A DNA stretch of 64,000 nucleotides from Vibrio lentus. GTDB taxonomy: Bacteria; Pseudomonadota; Gammaproteobacteria; Enterobacterales; Vibrionaceae. The stretch covers positions 868,001 to 932,000 of the forward strand of contig NZ_JAUFQE010000001.1 of NCBI RefSeq assembly GCF_030409755.1, given 5' to 3'. Shown here in pieces: positions 1 through 7,546 of this stretch (position 1 is the stretch's first letter; each line of letters begins with the position of its first letter). Below the pieces are notes generated by a model. That model searched no databases, had not been told where the DNA came from, and saw nothing but the letters and a program-made list of their open reading frames with translations. The position numbers and the translations under genes were made by a program.

Positions 1-526
1 TAGTACGTTGACCTTCCCATTTTTGGCACATGAAGTTGTCGAACTTGGTGGTATCCCTCTGCAAGAGTCCAACAAGAACCTCACCAACATCGCTAGCCAA
101 AAAATGGATATTGCTGATGTGACTCACTTAAGTGAAAGGCTCTACCCTTCGCTATCTGGCGGTGAAAAACAGCGTGTTCACTTGGCTCGAGTGCTAACCC
201 AGCTTCACTATTCTGGTGACCAATGCATCTTAATGCTTGATGAACCTACATCAGCACTGGATCTTGCCCACCAGCACAACACCTTAAAGATCGCGAGAGA
301 GTTAGCCGATAACCACAATGCCGCGGTTATCGTAGTTTTGCATGATCTCAACTTAGCCGCGCAGTATTCCGATCGATTAGTGGTATTGAAAGATGGCAAT
401 TTAGTGTGTGATGGCAACCCTTGGGATGCGCTTAAACCTTCGATGATTGAAGATGTGTACGGCTACAAAAGTATTGTAGAAAAGCACCCAACCATGAGCT
501 TCCCTCAAATTCACCCCGCCCAATAA
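1..526 (+). CDS. hutD: Hemin ABC transporter ATPase, HutD/HmuV type (5' partial)
   Basis: The reading frame is open to the left window edge, so only the C-terminal part (about 174 residues) is present. An ABC signature (LSGGEKQRVHLARVL), a Walker B/D-loop segment (ILMLDEPTSALD) and the H-loop (VVLHDLNLAAQYSD) are visible; the Walker A must lie upstream of the window. The spacing and the DGNLVCDGNPWDAL tail are typical of HmuV/HutD proteins, which energise heme import through an inner-membrane permease of the HutBCD system. A TTG at 8 could be mistaken for a start, but the frame continues upstream with residues that fit the family. The neighbour luxT is next to hutBCD in other vibrios, as I recall, which supports the call. 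A terminator follows at 587-612. Confidence 0.9.
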   Translation, partial: STLTFPFLAHEVVELGGIPLQESNKNLTNIASQKMDIADVTHLSERLYPSLSGGEKQRVHLARVLTQLHYSGDQCILMLDEPTSALDLAHQHNTLKIARELADNHNAAVIVVLHDLNLAAQYSDRLVVLKDGNLVCDGNPWDALKPSMIEDVYGYKSIVEKHPTMSFPQIHPAQ

Positions 527-586
527 GTTCGGTTTAGGATCTTCTCATTTTGAGTATTCGTTCCTAGTAACAATGACGTCATTCTA

Positions 587-612
587 AGCCTCGATCTGTT
601 CGAGGCTTTTTA
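587..612 (+). terminator. Rho-independent terminator after hutD
   Basis: GCCTCGA and TCGAGGC pair around a 5-nt loop and are followed by a T-rich run. It lies 60 nt after the hutD stop. Confidence 0.8.
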
Positions 613-892
613 TTGGCTCATAGCCCCTCTCTCGTCTTAAACTCAATTTTGTTAGTTACCACAGCAATAACTCCTAAAACGTCTCACCCTGAACGTTTGA
701 GGCTCTAGAAATCAACATTATCAATTGGTGTTACTTAGCTTTTCGCCTTGGAGTGAAAGTATAAGGCGTGAACGTAAGCATATAAAAAGAAAAGAAATAA
801 CTCCATTCAACACAAATGCAAAGATTGGTACAACGGTATACGTACGGCAGAAAAACGAAAAGAAGTGATAGGAGAAGTGAAATGACAGGCAC
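613..892. other. Intergenic stretch between hutD and luxT
   Basis: About 400 bases separate the hutD stop from the 3' end of luxT. Apart from the two terminators at its ends I find no gene. A 63-codon minus-strand frame (731-922) runs through the luxT terminator and has no family resemblance, so I regard it as spurious. Confidence 0.6.
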
Positions 893-915
893 AAAAAAAG
901 CTCCCTCAGGAGCTT
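893..915 (-). terminator. Rho-independent terminator of luxT
   Basis: On the minus strand AAGCTCC, a 4-nt loop and GGAGCTT are followed by seven T. It sits 18 nt past the luxT stop. Confidence 0.8.
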
Positions 916-932
916 CTTTCATTGTGTGTTGA

Positions 933-1394
933 TTATTGGCTCATACGAATCAATGATTTACCAATCAACCACTCTAGTTCTTTACCGCTAGTATCACCAA
1001 ATTGAGTTTCAGTTAGCTTGTAAAGACGATCAATACCGTTTGCCGCAAACTCATGTGCACTTTCAGCAGTAACGATATGATGGAAAAGTAAACGTAAGAT
1101 TGCTAGGAATTCAGCGTCTTCAAGTGCTGTAACCCAGCTAGCAGAGAATGCATCAAGACCATTTTCGAAATCAATGTGTTCCATGAACATCTTGAAGATT
1201 CGACCGTCTAGCGCTGCTGTAAAGTCTGTTTTCTTTGGAAAGTGGTGGCTTATACCTGTACGAGAAACGCCCGTTTGCTGACTCAACGTCGTGTATGACA
1301 TCTTGTCGTAACCCAATCTTAATAGCTGGTCTACAACGGCATCCATGATTTTCTGGATAGTGATTTCTGTATCTTCTTTACTACGCTTTGGCAT
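933..1394 (-). CDS. luxT: TetR-family regulator, LuxT/SwrT type
   Basis: A 153-residue TetR-type regulator. The N-terminal helix-turn-helix is at about residues 10-60 (TLSQQTGVSRTGISHHFPKKTDF), followed by a short all-helical effector domain. The length of exactly 153, the MPKRSKED start and the location beside hutD match LuxT (SwrT), which in Vibrio harveyi relatives tunes quorum sensing by repressing qrr1 and also affects swarming and siderophore genes. It stands alone on the minus strand with its own terminator. A Fur-like sequence lies about 55 nt upstream, so iron control is possible but not shown. The name rests on recalled synteny and length. Confidence 0.8.
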   Translation of the reverse strand: MPKRSKEDTEITIQKIMDAVVDQLLRLGYDKMSYTTLSQQTGVSRTGISHHFPKKTDFTAALDGRIFKMFMEHIDFENGLDAFSASWVTALEDAEFLAILRLLFHHIVTAESAHEFAANGIDRLYKLTETQFGDTSGKELEWLIGKSLIRMSQ

Positions 1395-1447
1395 ATTCAG
1401 GCTCTTCTCTTTGTAAATCCATCTAACTCAGTCAATTGAAGTCAGAA

Positions 1448-1462
1448 TGCAAATCGTTATCA
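1448..1462. promoter_or_regulatory. Possible Fur box upstream of luxT
   Basis: TGCAAATCGTTATCA matches the 7-1-7 Fur consensus (TGATAAT-N-ATTATCA) at 12 of 14 arm positions by eye or slightly fewer. It lies about 55 nt upstream of luxT, beside a heme uptake gene. Confidence 0.35.
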
Positions 1463-1925
1463 GCATTATGTGAGCAAGGTGTTTTATCGCAAGTATTTAT
1501 AACTACATTCACACAAATACTATGTACGAACAATTCGACAGTGACGCCTCTTTGGACGCTTAGTCTAATTATTCTTCGAATAACCACCTTACGATCCTAA
1601 GCCGGTAATTTTAAATAACGACTTAGAATATGAAATACCCAACGAAAAATTCATTGTATAAATACCTATCAAGCGATAGATAGTCTTATAAAATCATTCC
1701 TGACGCAACTAAGTGAATGATATTCTGACAAATTAATAACATTAATCTTCAGCAAAACATGATCAAGATCACATAGATATTTTGCGCCGCGAATGTTCAT
1801 ATTAATTTCACCTCTGTTCAAACAACATAGCATACCAGTGTAAATTAGTTCAAAGATTTTAATTTTTGTAGATACAGATCAAATTGCTCGTTAGAATAAC
1901 CTCAGATTTTGTAAGAGGATTATTT
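1463..1925. other. Intergenic regulatory stretch between luxT and the DUF406 gene
   Basis: About 530 bases lie between the divergent starts of luxT and the DUF406 gene. The sequence is AT-rich and presumably holds both promoters; TGATCAAGATCACA near 1760 resembles a weak CRP or FNR half-site pair. No coding potential is seen. Confidence 0.5.
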
Positions 1926-2225
1926 ATGAGCCAAGATGTTGGTAACAATGATGTATGTGAGGCTTGCGGCTGCGCAGGTGAGATCGGTTTCATCATTAAA
2001 GAAGGCGATGAGGTTGCTGAGGTAACTGTTTACGGTTGCTCTAAAGCCCTTATTGAAGCTGAGTTTGCTAAGTACGTTGAGTTAGCTAAGCAAGTGTCTA
2101 GCAATGTCGAGTTTGAAGCGTCAGAGATGACAGAAGAGAGCACGGAATTACATGCACGCTTTAAATTTGAAGTAAGTGCTGAGAAGATTATTTTCGAACT
2201 TAAGACTCGCTCTCTAGCGCGTTAA
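1926..2225 (+). CDS. YfcZ/YiiS-like DUF406 family protein
   Basis: A 99-residue acidic protein starting MSQDVGNND, with a CEACGCAGEIGF cysteine motif near the N-terminus and a predicted alpha/beta remainder. This pattern fits the DUF406 (YfcZ/YiiS) family, whose function is unknown. I chose ATG 1926 because AGAGGATT lies 6-8 nt upstream; the same frame opens at 1884 but that start has no ribosome site and adds an unconserved extension. It is a single gene with a strong terminator at 2251-2280. Confidence 0.75.
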   Translation: MSQDVGNNDVCEACGCAGEIGFIIKEGDEVAEVTVYGCSKALIEAEFAKYVELAKQVSSNVEFEASEMTEESTELHARFKFEVSAEKIIFELKTRSLAR

Positions 2226-2250
2226 TTTAAGCACTAATATTCATATCACT

Positions 2251-2280
2251 AAAAGACGAGTTTATTACTCGTCTTTTTTT
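2251..2280. terminator. Bidirectional terminator between convergent genes
   Basis: AAAAGACGAGT and CTCGTCTTTT form a stem around a 6-nt loop with T-runs on both strands. The minus-strand gene ends inside it: its last codons (KKDE, stop) are the terminator arm. Confidence 0.85.
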
Positions 2281-2564
2281 ATAATTTCAATCCACCCTAG
2301 TGCACTATTGGTCTCAAAATCATTTTCAGCCGCACACCGAATCAAAACACCTGAAACTTCAACGACAGCACCGAGACTATAAGCCTTATCATCATAATAA
2401 CAAACTCGTTGCTGTGAACCGCTCTGAGTGACGACGACAGCAGCCTTAGCCGGCGTGGATATTATTTTATTAGCATTCGCTGATACTGAACAAAACACAG
2501 AGGTTAAAATCACAAAACCTTTTAGAATTTGACGCTTTATTTTAATCACAGATTCACCTTTCAT
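2265..2564 (-). CDS. Small exported DUF1496-like (YnjH-type) protein
   Basis: A 99-residue protein with an N-terminal signal peptide (hydrophobic core ILKGFVILTSVFCSVSANA) and a mature domain containing QRVCYYDDKAYSLGAVVEVSGVLIRCAAE. The two-cysteine CYY..KAYS.GA..E..G..I.C pattern is that of the DUF1496/YnjH family, of unknown function and probably periplasmic. The start is either ATG 2564 or an in-frame GTG 15 nt downstream, which has a better placed AAAGGTGA; both keep the signal peptide. Its 3' end overlaps the shared terminator. Confidence 0.7.
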   Translation of the reverse strand: MKGESVIKIKRQILKGFVILTSVFCSVSANANKIISTPAKAAVVVTQSGSQQRVCYYDDKAYSLGAVVEVSGVLIRCAAENDFETNSALGWIEIIKKDE

Positions 2565-2665
2565 TGTGCTCTATACCTTTTTACCTACCAACAAATGAGT
2601 AAAACACTATGCGAGAATAGTTTTTTCATTATAGTGTTAACGTCTTTCGTAATAAGAAGCTTGTT

Positions 2666-3265
2666 ATGCTCCGAATAATTGCACTTATTATTGGTTCTTT
2701 AACCATAACAAATGTAGCCGCAGAACCACTCGATCAGTATCAAATATTGAACCATCTCGATAATTACGGAAACTTATATTTACGAAATAAACCTTACACG
2801 TCGCTTCCTACGGGTTTAGTGGTCGATGGCAACCTCAATATAGAAAATACTGCGATAACACGCCTACCCAAAGGGTTAGAAGTAAACGGCAGCCTTAAAG
2901 GCGGTAACAGTCAACTCGCCCGAGTTCCGTCGGGAATAAAAATAAAAGGTTATGCCGACTTGATTGGCAGCCAAATCACCAGTTGGCCGAGAGGCGTCAG
3001 AGTTGGAGGGTTTATTAACCTGACCGATACTCCGCTTCAAAGATTGCCTAACGGTTTTCGAGTGAAAGGCGACCTCAGTGTAATTCGCACTCCTTTGACA
3101 GAGCTCCCGAATGGGATAGTCATTGATGGAGACTTATATATAGGCGGTTCTGCGATTACTGCATTCCCCGATACGATGACAGTGAAAGGAAACATCTACC
3201 TCGGTGGTAACACGATTACCACGTGGCCAACCAATTTAGATCTTGGTGGCGCGGTTGCTCGCTAA
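2666..3265 (+). CDS. Exported solenoid protein with 20-residue LP.G..V.G repeats
   Basis: A 199-residue protein with a signal peptide (MLRIIALIIGSLTITNVAA) followed by about seven tandem 20-residue units of the form LPxGlxVxGxLxixxTxIT, ending in a partial unit. This is a leucine-rich-repeat-like beta solenoid; such repeats occur in scattered bacterial and phage proteins. No catalytic motif and no membrane anchor after the signal are seen, so it is probably periplasmic or secreted. The N-terminal LYLRNKPYTS segment looks like a degenerate first unit. The gene stands alone and ends before a hexanucleotide repeat and a terminator. Function unknown. Confidence 0.75.
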   Translation: MLRIIALIIGSLTITNVAAEPLDQYQILNHLDNYGNLYLRNKPYTSLPTGLVVDGNLNIENTAITRLPKGLEVNGSLKGGNSQLARVPSGIKIKGYADLIGSQITSWPRGVRVGGFINLTDTPLQRLPNGFRVKGDLSVIRTPLTELPNGIVIDGDLYIGGSAITAFPDTMTVKGNIYLGGNTITTWPTNLDLGGAVAR

Positions 3266-3307
3266 TCTTCATTTCGATTAATTGATTATTTGGTTGATTG
3301 TTTTTTT

Positions 3308-3339
3308 GGCTTTATGGCTTTGGCTTTGGCTTTGGCTTT
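3308..3339. repeat. Hexanucleotide GGCTTT tandem repeat
   Basis: Four contiguous GGCTTT units (3316-3339) plus a fifth separated by two bases (3308-3313). It is in the 3' untranslated region between the solenoid gene and the terminator, so changes in copy number would not affect a frame. Confidence 0.9.
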
Positions 3340-3366
3340 TAGAGAAAAACACAGACACGCAGATAC

Positions 3367-3393
3367 AAAAAAGGAGCCTAAGGCTCCTTTTTC
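3367..3393. terminator. Terminator between convergent genes
   Basis: AAGGAGCC, a 3-nt loop and GGCTCCTT are flanked by A- and T-runs, so it works for the plus-strand solenoid gene and the minus-strand acyltransferase. Confidence 0.8.
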
Positions 3394-3442
3394 AATTCAA
3401 TCTCTTGTTGGTTAGCAGCTATGCGCACTAACCAATAGCGAC

Positions 3443-4549
3443 CTAGCCAATGTTCTTCACTGGATTCGCATAGCTATCAATTAAGTACTGACGAGCACCT
3501 TTAGGCAGGCCTGATAATTTTTCTTCAAACTCTTTCTTAACGACTTCTGTAATAGACTCATCATCTTTTTCTGCAGCCAGCAGGTTCACAGGAAAAAGTT
3601 TGTAGTTGTCATGGATCTGGCGGTCGATTTCTTCAGCAAGCGCTTCTGGCGTTTCAAAATCTTGATCGATAACTTGACCGAAACCGACATGAACACGTCC
3701 TTTGTTACCGATGATACCTTGAATGATACTTTCGATATCTTCAAACTCACCTTTTTCGTAACTGCCGTTTACATCTTTTTCAAAAAGCTCTATTGCTTTC
3801 GCTGTATCACACGGATCGTTTTCGTATGAAATAGCCACAGGAACGATCTTCAATGATTTCACGTACTCTGGAAATGCGATTTTTTGCTTACGCCCTTCAA
3901 CATGGAACATCTTCAGAATTGCTGGCTCTGTGAAATCATTGCCGTCTTTTGCACGACCTTCTTTCTGAGCGATCCAAATAGAGTTACCTGTTTCTAGAGA
4001 GTGCTTAATGTACGAAGACAACTGCCCTAGCGCTTTCATCATTTCACGTGGCCCTTTTAGAGAACGTTTTACGATGAAGCTTTTGTTCAGACGCATCAAT
4101 TCAGTCGCACATGGCTTCTTCAGCAGATTGTCACCAATAGCAATGCGACAAGTCTGGTGGTTATTTTGATGCAGAGCGTAGTTAACAAGTGCAGGATCCA
4201 TAGCGATATCACGATGGTTAGAAACAAACAAATAAGCTTGATTCGCATCCAGTGACTCTACGCCAGTGTATGTAACACCATTAGTAGTCTTAGCTAGCGT
4301 GTCGCGTAAGTACTTTTTAACTTCAATCTGAATGGATTCAACGCTAGTCAGCTTGCTCCATTTCATTTTCAAGTAAACGCGTAAGATCGGGCTCATTAAT
4401 GCTTTAAACCAAGACGCATGGTTTGAAAAACGATAGTGCAGGATCGCACTGATAAATTCTTCATCATTAATAAGACGGTTTAGTGCCGCTGGGATTTCAT
4501 CATCGCCGTAAGGACGAATATCAACATATGGATCGGTCGGAGAGGTCAT
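3443..4549 (-). CDS. Glycerol-3-phosphate-acyltransferase-like (PlsC superfamily) protein
   Basis: A 368-residue cytosolic protein. The acyltransferase block I is visible as FVSNHRDIAMDPALVNYAL (catalytic HxxxxD written as HRDIAMD), followed by block II/III-like segments (FIVKRSLKGPREMM and IWIAQKEGRAKDG). It would transfer an acyl group to a glycerophosphate-type acceptor at the membrane; substrate cannot be read from sequence. No clear membrane helices are seen. It is monocistronic, with the terminator at 3367-3393 downstream. I recall this protein as conserved among vibrios and annotated only as an acyltransferase. Confidence 0.75.
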   Translation of the reverse strand: MTSPTDPYVDIRPYGDDEIPAALNRLINDEEFISAILHYRFSNHASWFKALMSPILRVYLKMKWSKLTSVESIQIEVKKYLRDTLAKTTNGVTYTGVESLDANQAYLFVSNHRDIAMDPALVNYALHQNNHQTCRIAIGDNLLKKPCATELMRLNKSFIVKRSLKGPREMMKALGQLSSYIKHSLETGNSIWIAQKEGRAKDGNDFTEPAILKMFHVEGRKQKIAFPEYVKSLKIVPVAISYENDPCDTAKAIELFEKDVNGSYEKGEFEDIESIIQGIIGNKGRVHVGFGQVIDQDFETPEALAEEIDRQIHDNYKLFPVNLLAAEKDDESITEVVKKEFEEKLSGLPKGARQYLIDSYANPVKNIG

Positions 4550-4724
4550 TTTTTAATTCATATAATAAATAGCTGGCTCATTCTACGCGTTGTTTTGACT
4601 TCTCGCAGCTACAGAACCCATACTTTTGACAAGGTCAGACCAGAAAGATTGAAAATCCCCTGTTATTGTTGGCATTCTTTAAGATTAGCGGTAATCTTGA
4701 CGTCCCAAAACTAAGGTACTATCT

Positions 4725-5351
4725 ATGAACTTCGCTATTGAATATACATCGGCTTACTTTTCACACTTGGTGATCACACCTCGCAAGAAAGTACTAAAAC
4801 ATAGCCTTGTATCGGTTCAGAGTGGTTTGGTTTTAATAAAGCTCGGTAAACAAGAGTACGCAGTTGAACCCGGTCAAAGTATTTGGGTTCCATATGACTG
4901 CTTAACTTCACTGACCTATTTCCCGAATACACAGGTTAATCGTGTCGATTTTTCGGTTCGCTTGACGGATTCGTTCCCAAGACAAGCGGGTTACATCACG
5001 CAAACCAACCTCTCTTCGGCGCTATTAGAAAAACTAGAGCAAACCAAAGCTCGTACCTCCAATGCCAATAATACGGAACAAGCGTTTAAAGATATGCTTT
5101 CTGTATTGAAGCAAGAAGTGTTCTCGTTTAAACCACTGCTTTGTGAAAGTGCTCTGTCTCAGCGATTCAATCAGTGGAACATTGATGATTCGAATCTGCC
5201 ACAAGAACACACCTTGGTGATGGTGATGCGCGAAGCGAAGAAACGCATGCAATCAGGTCAAAAACGTGCACTTGTGATTGATGATTTGTTCTCTGGTAAA
5301 GAAGAAGAGTTCGAACAGCTGTGCATGCTTGTTTTTGGTGAAGATTTATAG
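4725..5351 (+). CDS. Cupin-type (AraC N-terminal-like) protein without DNA-binding domain
   Basis: A 208-residue protein. The first about 90 residues resemble the AraC-type ligand-binding cupin (KHSLVSVQSGLVLIKLGKQEYAVEPGQSIWVPYDCLTSL), but no C-terminal pair of helix-turn-helices follows; instead there is a helical segment ending VIDDLFSGKEEEFEQLCMLVFGEDL. It may be a degenerate AraC regulator or a free-standing sensor. The gene is isolated on the plus strand and ends before a strong terminator. Function unknown. Confidence 0.6.
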   Translation: MNFAIEYTSAYFSHLVITPRKKVLKHSLVSVQSGLVLIKLGKQEYAVEPGQSIWVPYDCLTSLTYFPNTQVNRVDFSVRLTDSFPRQAGYITQTNLSSALLEKLEQTKARTSNANNTEQAFKDMLSVLKQEVFSFKPLLCESALSQRFNQWNIDDSNLPQEHTLVMVMREAKKRMQSGQKRALVIDDLFSGKEEEFEQLCMLVFGEDL

Positions 5352-5391
5352 CTTGGCGATAGCTGATATTTAAAGCAACAAACCAGATACT

Positions 5392-5427
5392 AAAAAGCCG
5401 CAAAAACTGAGTTTTTGCGGCTTTTTT
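5392..5427. terminator. Bidirectional terminator
   Basis: AAAGCCGCAAAAACT pairs with the matching AGTTTTTGCGGCTTT arm, with T-runs on both sides. It lies between the convergent cupin gene and the 5466 gene. Confidence 0.9.
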
Positions 5428-5465
5428 AATTCTTAGCATTTAGACGTAGATTAATGATTAGTAAC

Positions 5466-5954
5466 CTAGAATGGCAATTCAACCTGCATCATAAGGTCTG
5501 CGTCTCGAGAATCATGCCAACGGTAATCAAAGCGCATACGAGGTTGCCCTTCAACTTTCTCGCCAAAACCTATGCTCAACTGAAGACCATGATTCATCAA
5601 CCACTCTTCAGTCGACATATCATACTGCTCATCTTCAAGATCTTCTGGGAACCACATACCCAAACCAACATAGTTGGATTCAAGGCTCTGAGTTAACAGT
5701 GGCGTGTCTTTGCTTTGAAGAACCCAATCAGACCAATAGTCTGGAGCTTCAGGCTCTTCATCACTTAGCCCGCTGATTTCCATCATGCGTTGGCCAAAAG
5801 ACTCAATACTCGAAGAGAAGTCTAAGCAGCTGTTTTCATCATCAGAAGTCAACATGATCGAATCTAAACTAAAGAAATCACAATCAGCTTGAGCAGGCAT
5901 ACTGCATGCTGCAATGATCATCGTCGCTGGTATCGCGCGCTTTAGCATAGTCAT
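5466..5954 (-). CDS. Exported protein of unknown function
   Basis: A 162-residue protein with a cleavable signal peptide (LKRAIPATMIIAACSMPAQA) and an acidic mature part ending in alternating residues (MRFDYRWHDSRDADLMMQVELPF), which suggests a terminal beta strand of an outer-membrane or periplasmic protein. GAGG 4 nt upstream of ATG 5954 supports the start. It follows the NadD-like gene by 22 nt and so is probably cotranscribed with it. I do not recognise a family. Confidence 0.65.
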   Translation of the reverse strand: MTMLKRAIPATMIIAACSMPAQADCDFFSLDSIMLTSDDENSCLDFSSSIESFGQRMMEISGLSDEEPEAPDYWSDWVLQSKDTPLLTQSLESNYVGLGMWFPEDLEDEQYDMSTEEWLMNHGLQLSIGFGEKVEGQPRMRFDYRWHDSRDADLMMQVELPF

Positions 5955-5976
5955 CAGACCTCTTGAATTAGTGAAT

Positions 5977-6498
5977 TTACATTATTGTATACAGTCCACT
6001 GTCTTGCAATATCTTTGTAACTGACTTTGTACTCAGTTTTGCCACATTGCTCCCATTTTGCAAAGCATTGCGAATATCGGTGCTTCGAATTTTGATTTTT
6101 TCAGGGCAAGCCATCACAGACCATCGCTCGGTAATCTCATCTGATTTATAGAAAGAAGAAAACTTAAAGAAGTTGTCAGGTCCAATAACGAACGTGAGTT
6201 CCGCGTCACGATATAAATTTTGAAGCTCACTGAGCACTGCATAAGTGGTCACGCTTTCACCTGGGGTAAGCAAACTCTTTTCGATCAAAGAAAGCTCAAC
6301 TTGATCCAGTGAAAGATCGCTAATAAATGCGTTAACTAACTGACATCTCGTATCAAAGTCTAGCATCTCTTTTCCCCAAGCATGAGCAATGCTTGGAACG
6401 AGTAGAATTTTGTCGAAGTGAGCCAGTGAATCAATCACACTTTTATGACCTAAGCTCGGTGGATTAAACGCACTACCGAAAATGGCTATTTTTTCCAT
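5977..6498 (-). CDS. Nicotinate-nucleotide adenylyltransferase-like protein (NadD family)
   Basis: A 173-residue nucleotidyltransferase. The N-terminal IAIFGSAFNPPSLGHKSVID segment is the (H/S)xGH dinucleotide-binding motif of the NadD/CoaD fold, and KIKIRSTDIRNAL near the C-terminus is the ISSTxIR adenylyl-binding motif. It would join nicotinate (or nicotinamide) mononucleotide to ATP. It is shorter than canonical NadD (about 210) and is divergent from nadE, 109 nt away, so the two next-to-last and last steps of NAD synthesis sit side by side. A second, canonical nadD elsewhere in the genome is likely. Confidence 0.8.
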   Translation of the reverse strand: MEKIAIFGSAFNPPSLGHKSVIDSLAHFDKILLVPSIAHAWGKEMLDFDTRCQLVNAFISDLSLDQVELSLIEKSLLTPGESVTTYAVLSELQNLYRDAELTFVIGPDNFFKFSSFYKSDEITERWSVMACPEKIKIRSTDIRNALQNGSNVAKLSTKSVTKILQDSGLYTIM

Positions 6499-6607
6499 GG
6501 TTTATTGCTGCCTTCTCTTTCTAAGCTTGTGCAAAGAGGTTTTTAAATCAGATGATTTAGGTATGATAACACTAGATTTTTAATTTGCTTGCAGGAAAGG
6601 AATACGA

Positions 6608-7438
6608 ATGGAACAGTTAATTCGTGACGAAATGCGCGTACTACCTTCTATCGACCCTCACTTTGAAGTGACTCGTCGCGTGGATTTTATCAAAACTAAA
6701 CTTCAACAATCTGGATGTAAGTCTCTTATCCTAGGTATCAGCGGCGGTGTCGACTCAACGACATGTGGTCGCCTAGCGCAAATGGCCGTTAACAGCCTAA
6801 ATGAGACGTCTGGCAGCAACGATTATCAATTCATCGCAGTTCGTCTACCTTATGGCGAGCAAAAAGATGAAGACGAAGCACAGCTCGCTTTGTCTTTCAT
6901 CGAGCCTTCTCAATCAGTTTCAGTAAACATTAAAGCGGGTGTTGACGGGCTTCACGCAGCCTCTCACGTGGCTTTAGAAGGCACAGGCTTACTACCAACA
7001 GATTCTGCAAAAATCGACTTTGTGAAAGGCAATGTGAAAGCTCGTGCTCGCATGATCGCACAATACGAAATTGCTGGTTACGTTGGCGGTCTTGTGATTG
7101 GTACTGACCACTCAGCGGAAAACATCACTGGCTTCTACACTAAGCACGGTGACGGCGCATGTGATTTAGCACCACTGTTTGGTTTGAACAAACGCCAAGT
7201 TCGTGAGCTTGCAGCAATGCTGGGCGCTCCAGAGCAACTTGTTAAGAAAGTACCCACTGCTGATCTAGAAGAGCTTGATCCACAGAAAGCCGATGAAGCA
7301 GCCTTAAACCTTTCTTACGATCAGATTGATGATTTCCTTGAAGGCAAAGAAGTACCTCAAGACGTATCCGATCGCTTAGTTGGCATCTACAAAGCAACAC
7401 AACATAAGCGTCAACCAATCCCAACGATCTACGATTAA
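6608..7438 (+). CDS. nadE: Ammonia-dependent NAD+ synthetase
   Basis: A 276-residue protein, the usual length for the glutaminase-less NadE. The PP-loop SGGVDST is at residues 45-51 and the ATP/NaAD contacts [26 protein letters not shown] follow. It amidates deamido-NAD with ammonia and ATP in the cytosol. AGGAAAGG ends about 7 nt before ATG 6608. The gene is monocistronic with a strong terminator (7461-7499) and faces the NadD-like gene across a 109-nt divergent promoter region. Confidence 0.95.
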   Translation: MEQLIRDEMRVLPSIDPHFEVTRRVDFIKTKLQQSGCKSLILGISGGVDSTTCGRLAQMAVNSLNETSGSNDYQFIAVRLPYGEQKDEDEAQLALSFIEPSQSVSVNIKAGVDGLHAASHVALEGTGLLPTDSAKIDFVKGNVKARARMIAQYEIAGYVGGLVIGTDHSAENITGFYTKHGDGACDLAPLFGLNKRQVRELAAMLGAPEQLVKKVPTADLEELDPQKADEAALNLSYDQIDDFLEGKEVPQDVSDRLVGIYKATQHKRQPIPTIYD

Positions 7439-7460
7439 CTTTTAAATTAGTCTCAGAATC

Positions 7461-7499
7461 AAAAAGGCCGGAAGCTCATTTGCGAACTTCCGGCCTTTT
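7461..7499. terminator. Terminator after nadE
   Basis: AAGGCCGGAAG pairs with the matching CTTCCGGCCTT arm around an 11-nt loop, with A and T runs on either side; it can also serve the convergent MOSC gene. Confidence 0.9.
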
Positions 7500-7546
7500 C
7501 TATTTAGTGTTTTTTAATGCGTTTTTCTTAATGATCTAACGAGACG

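Noticed and set aside
572-583. AATGACGTCATT palindrome after hutD
   Set aside because: Isolated palindrome downstream of a gene and before a terminator; no target gene.
731-922. 63-codon minus-strand frame between hutD and luxT
   Set aside because: It runs through the luxT terminator, has no ribosome site and no family resemblance.
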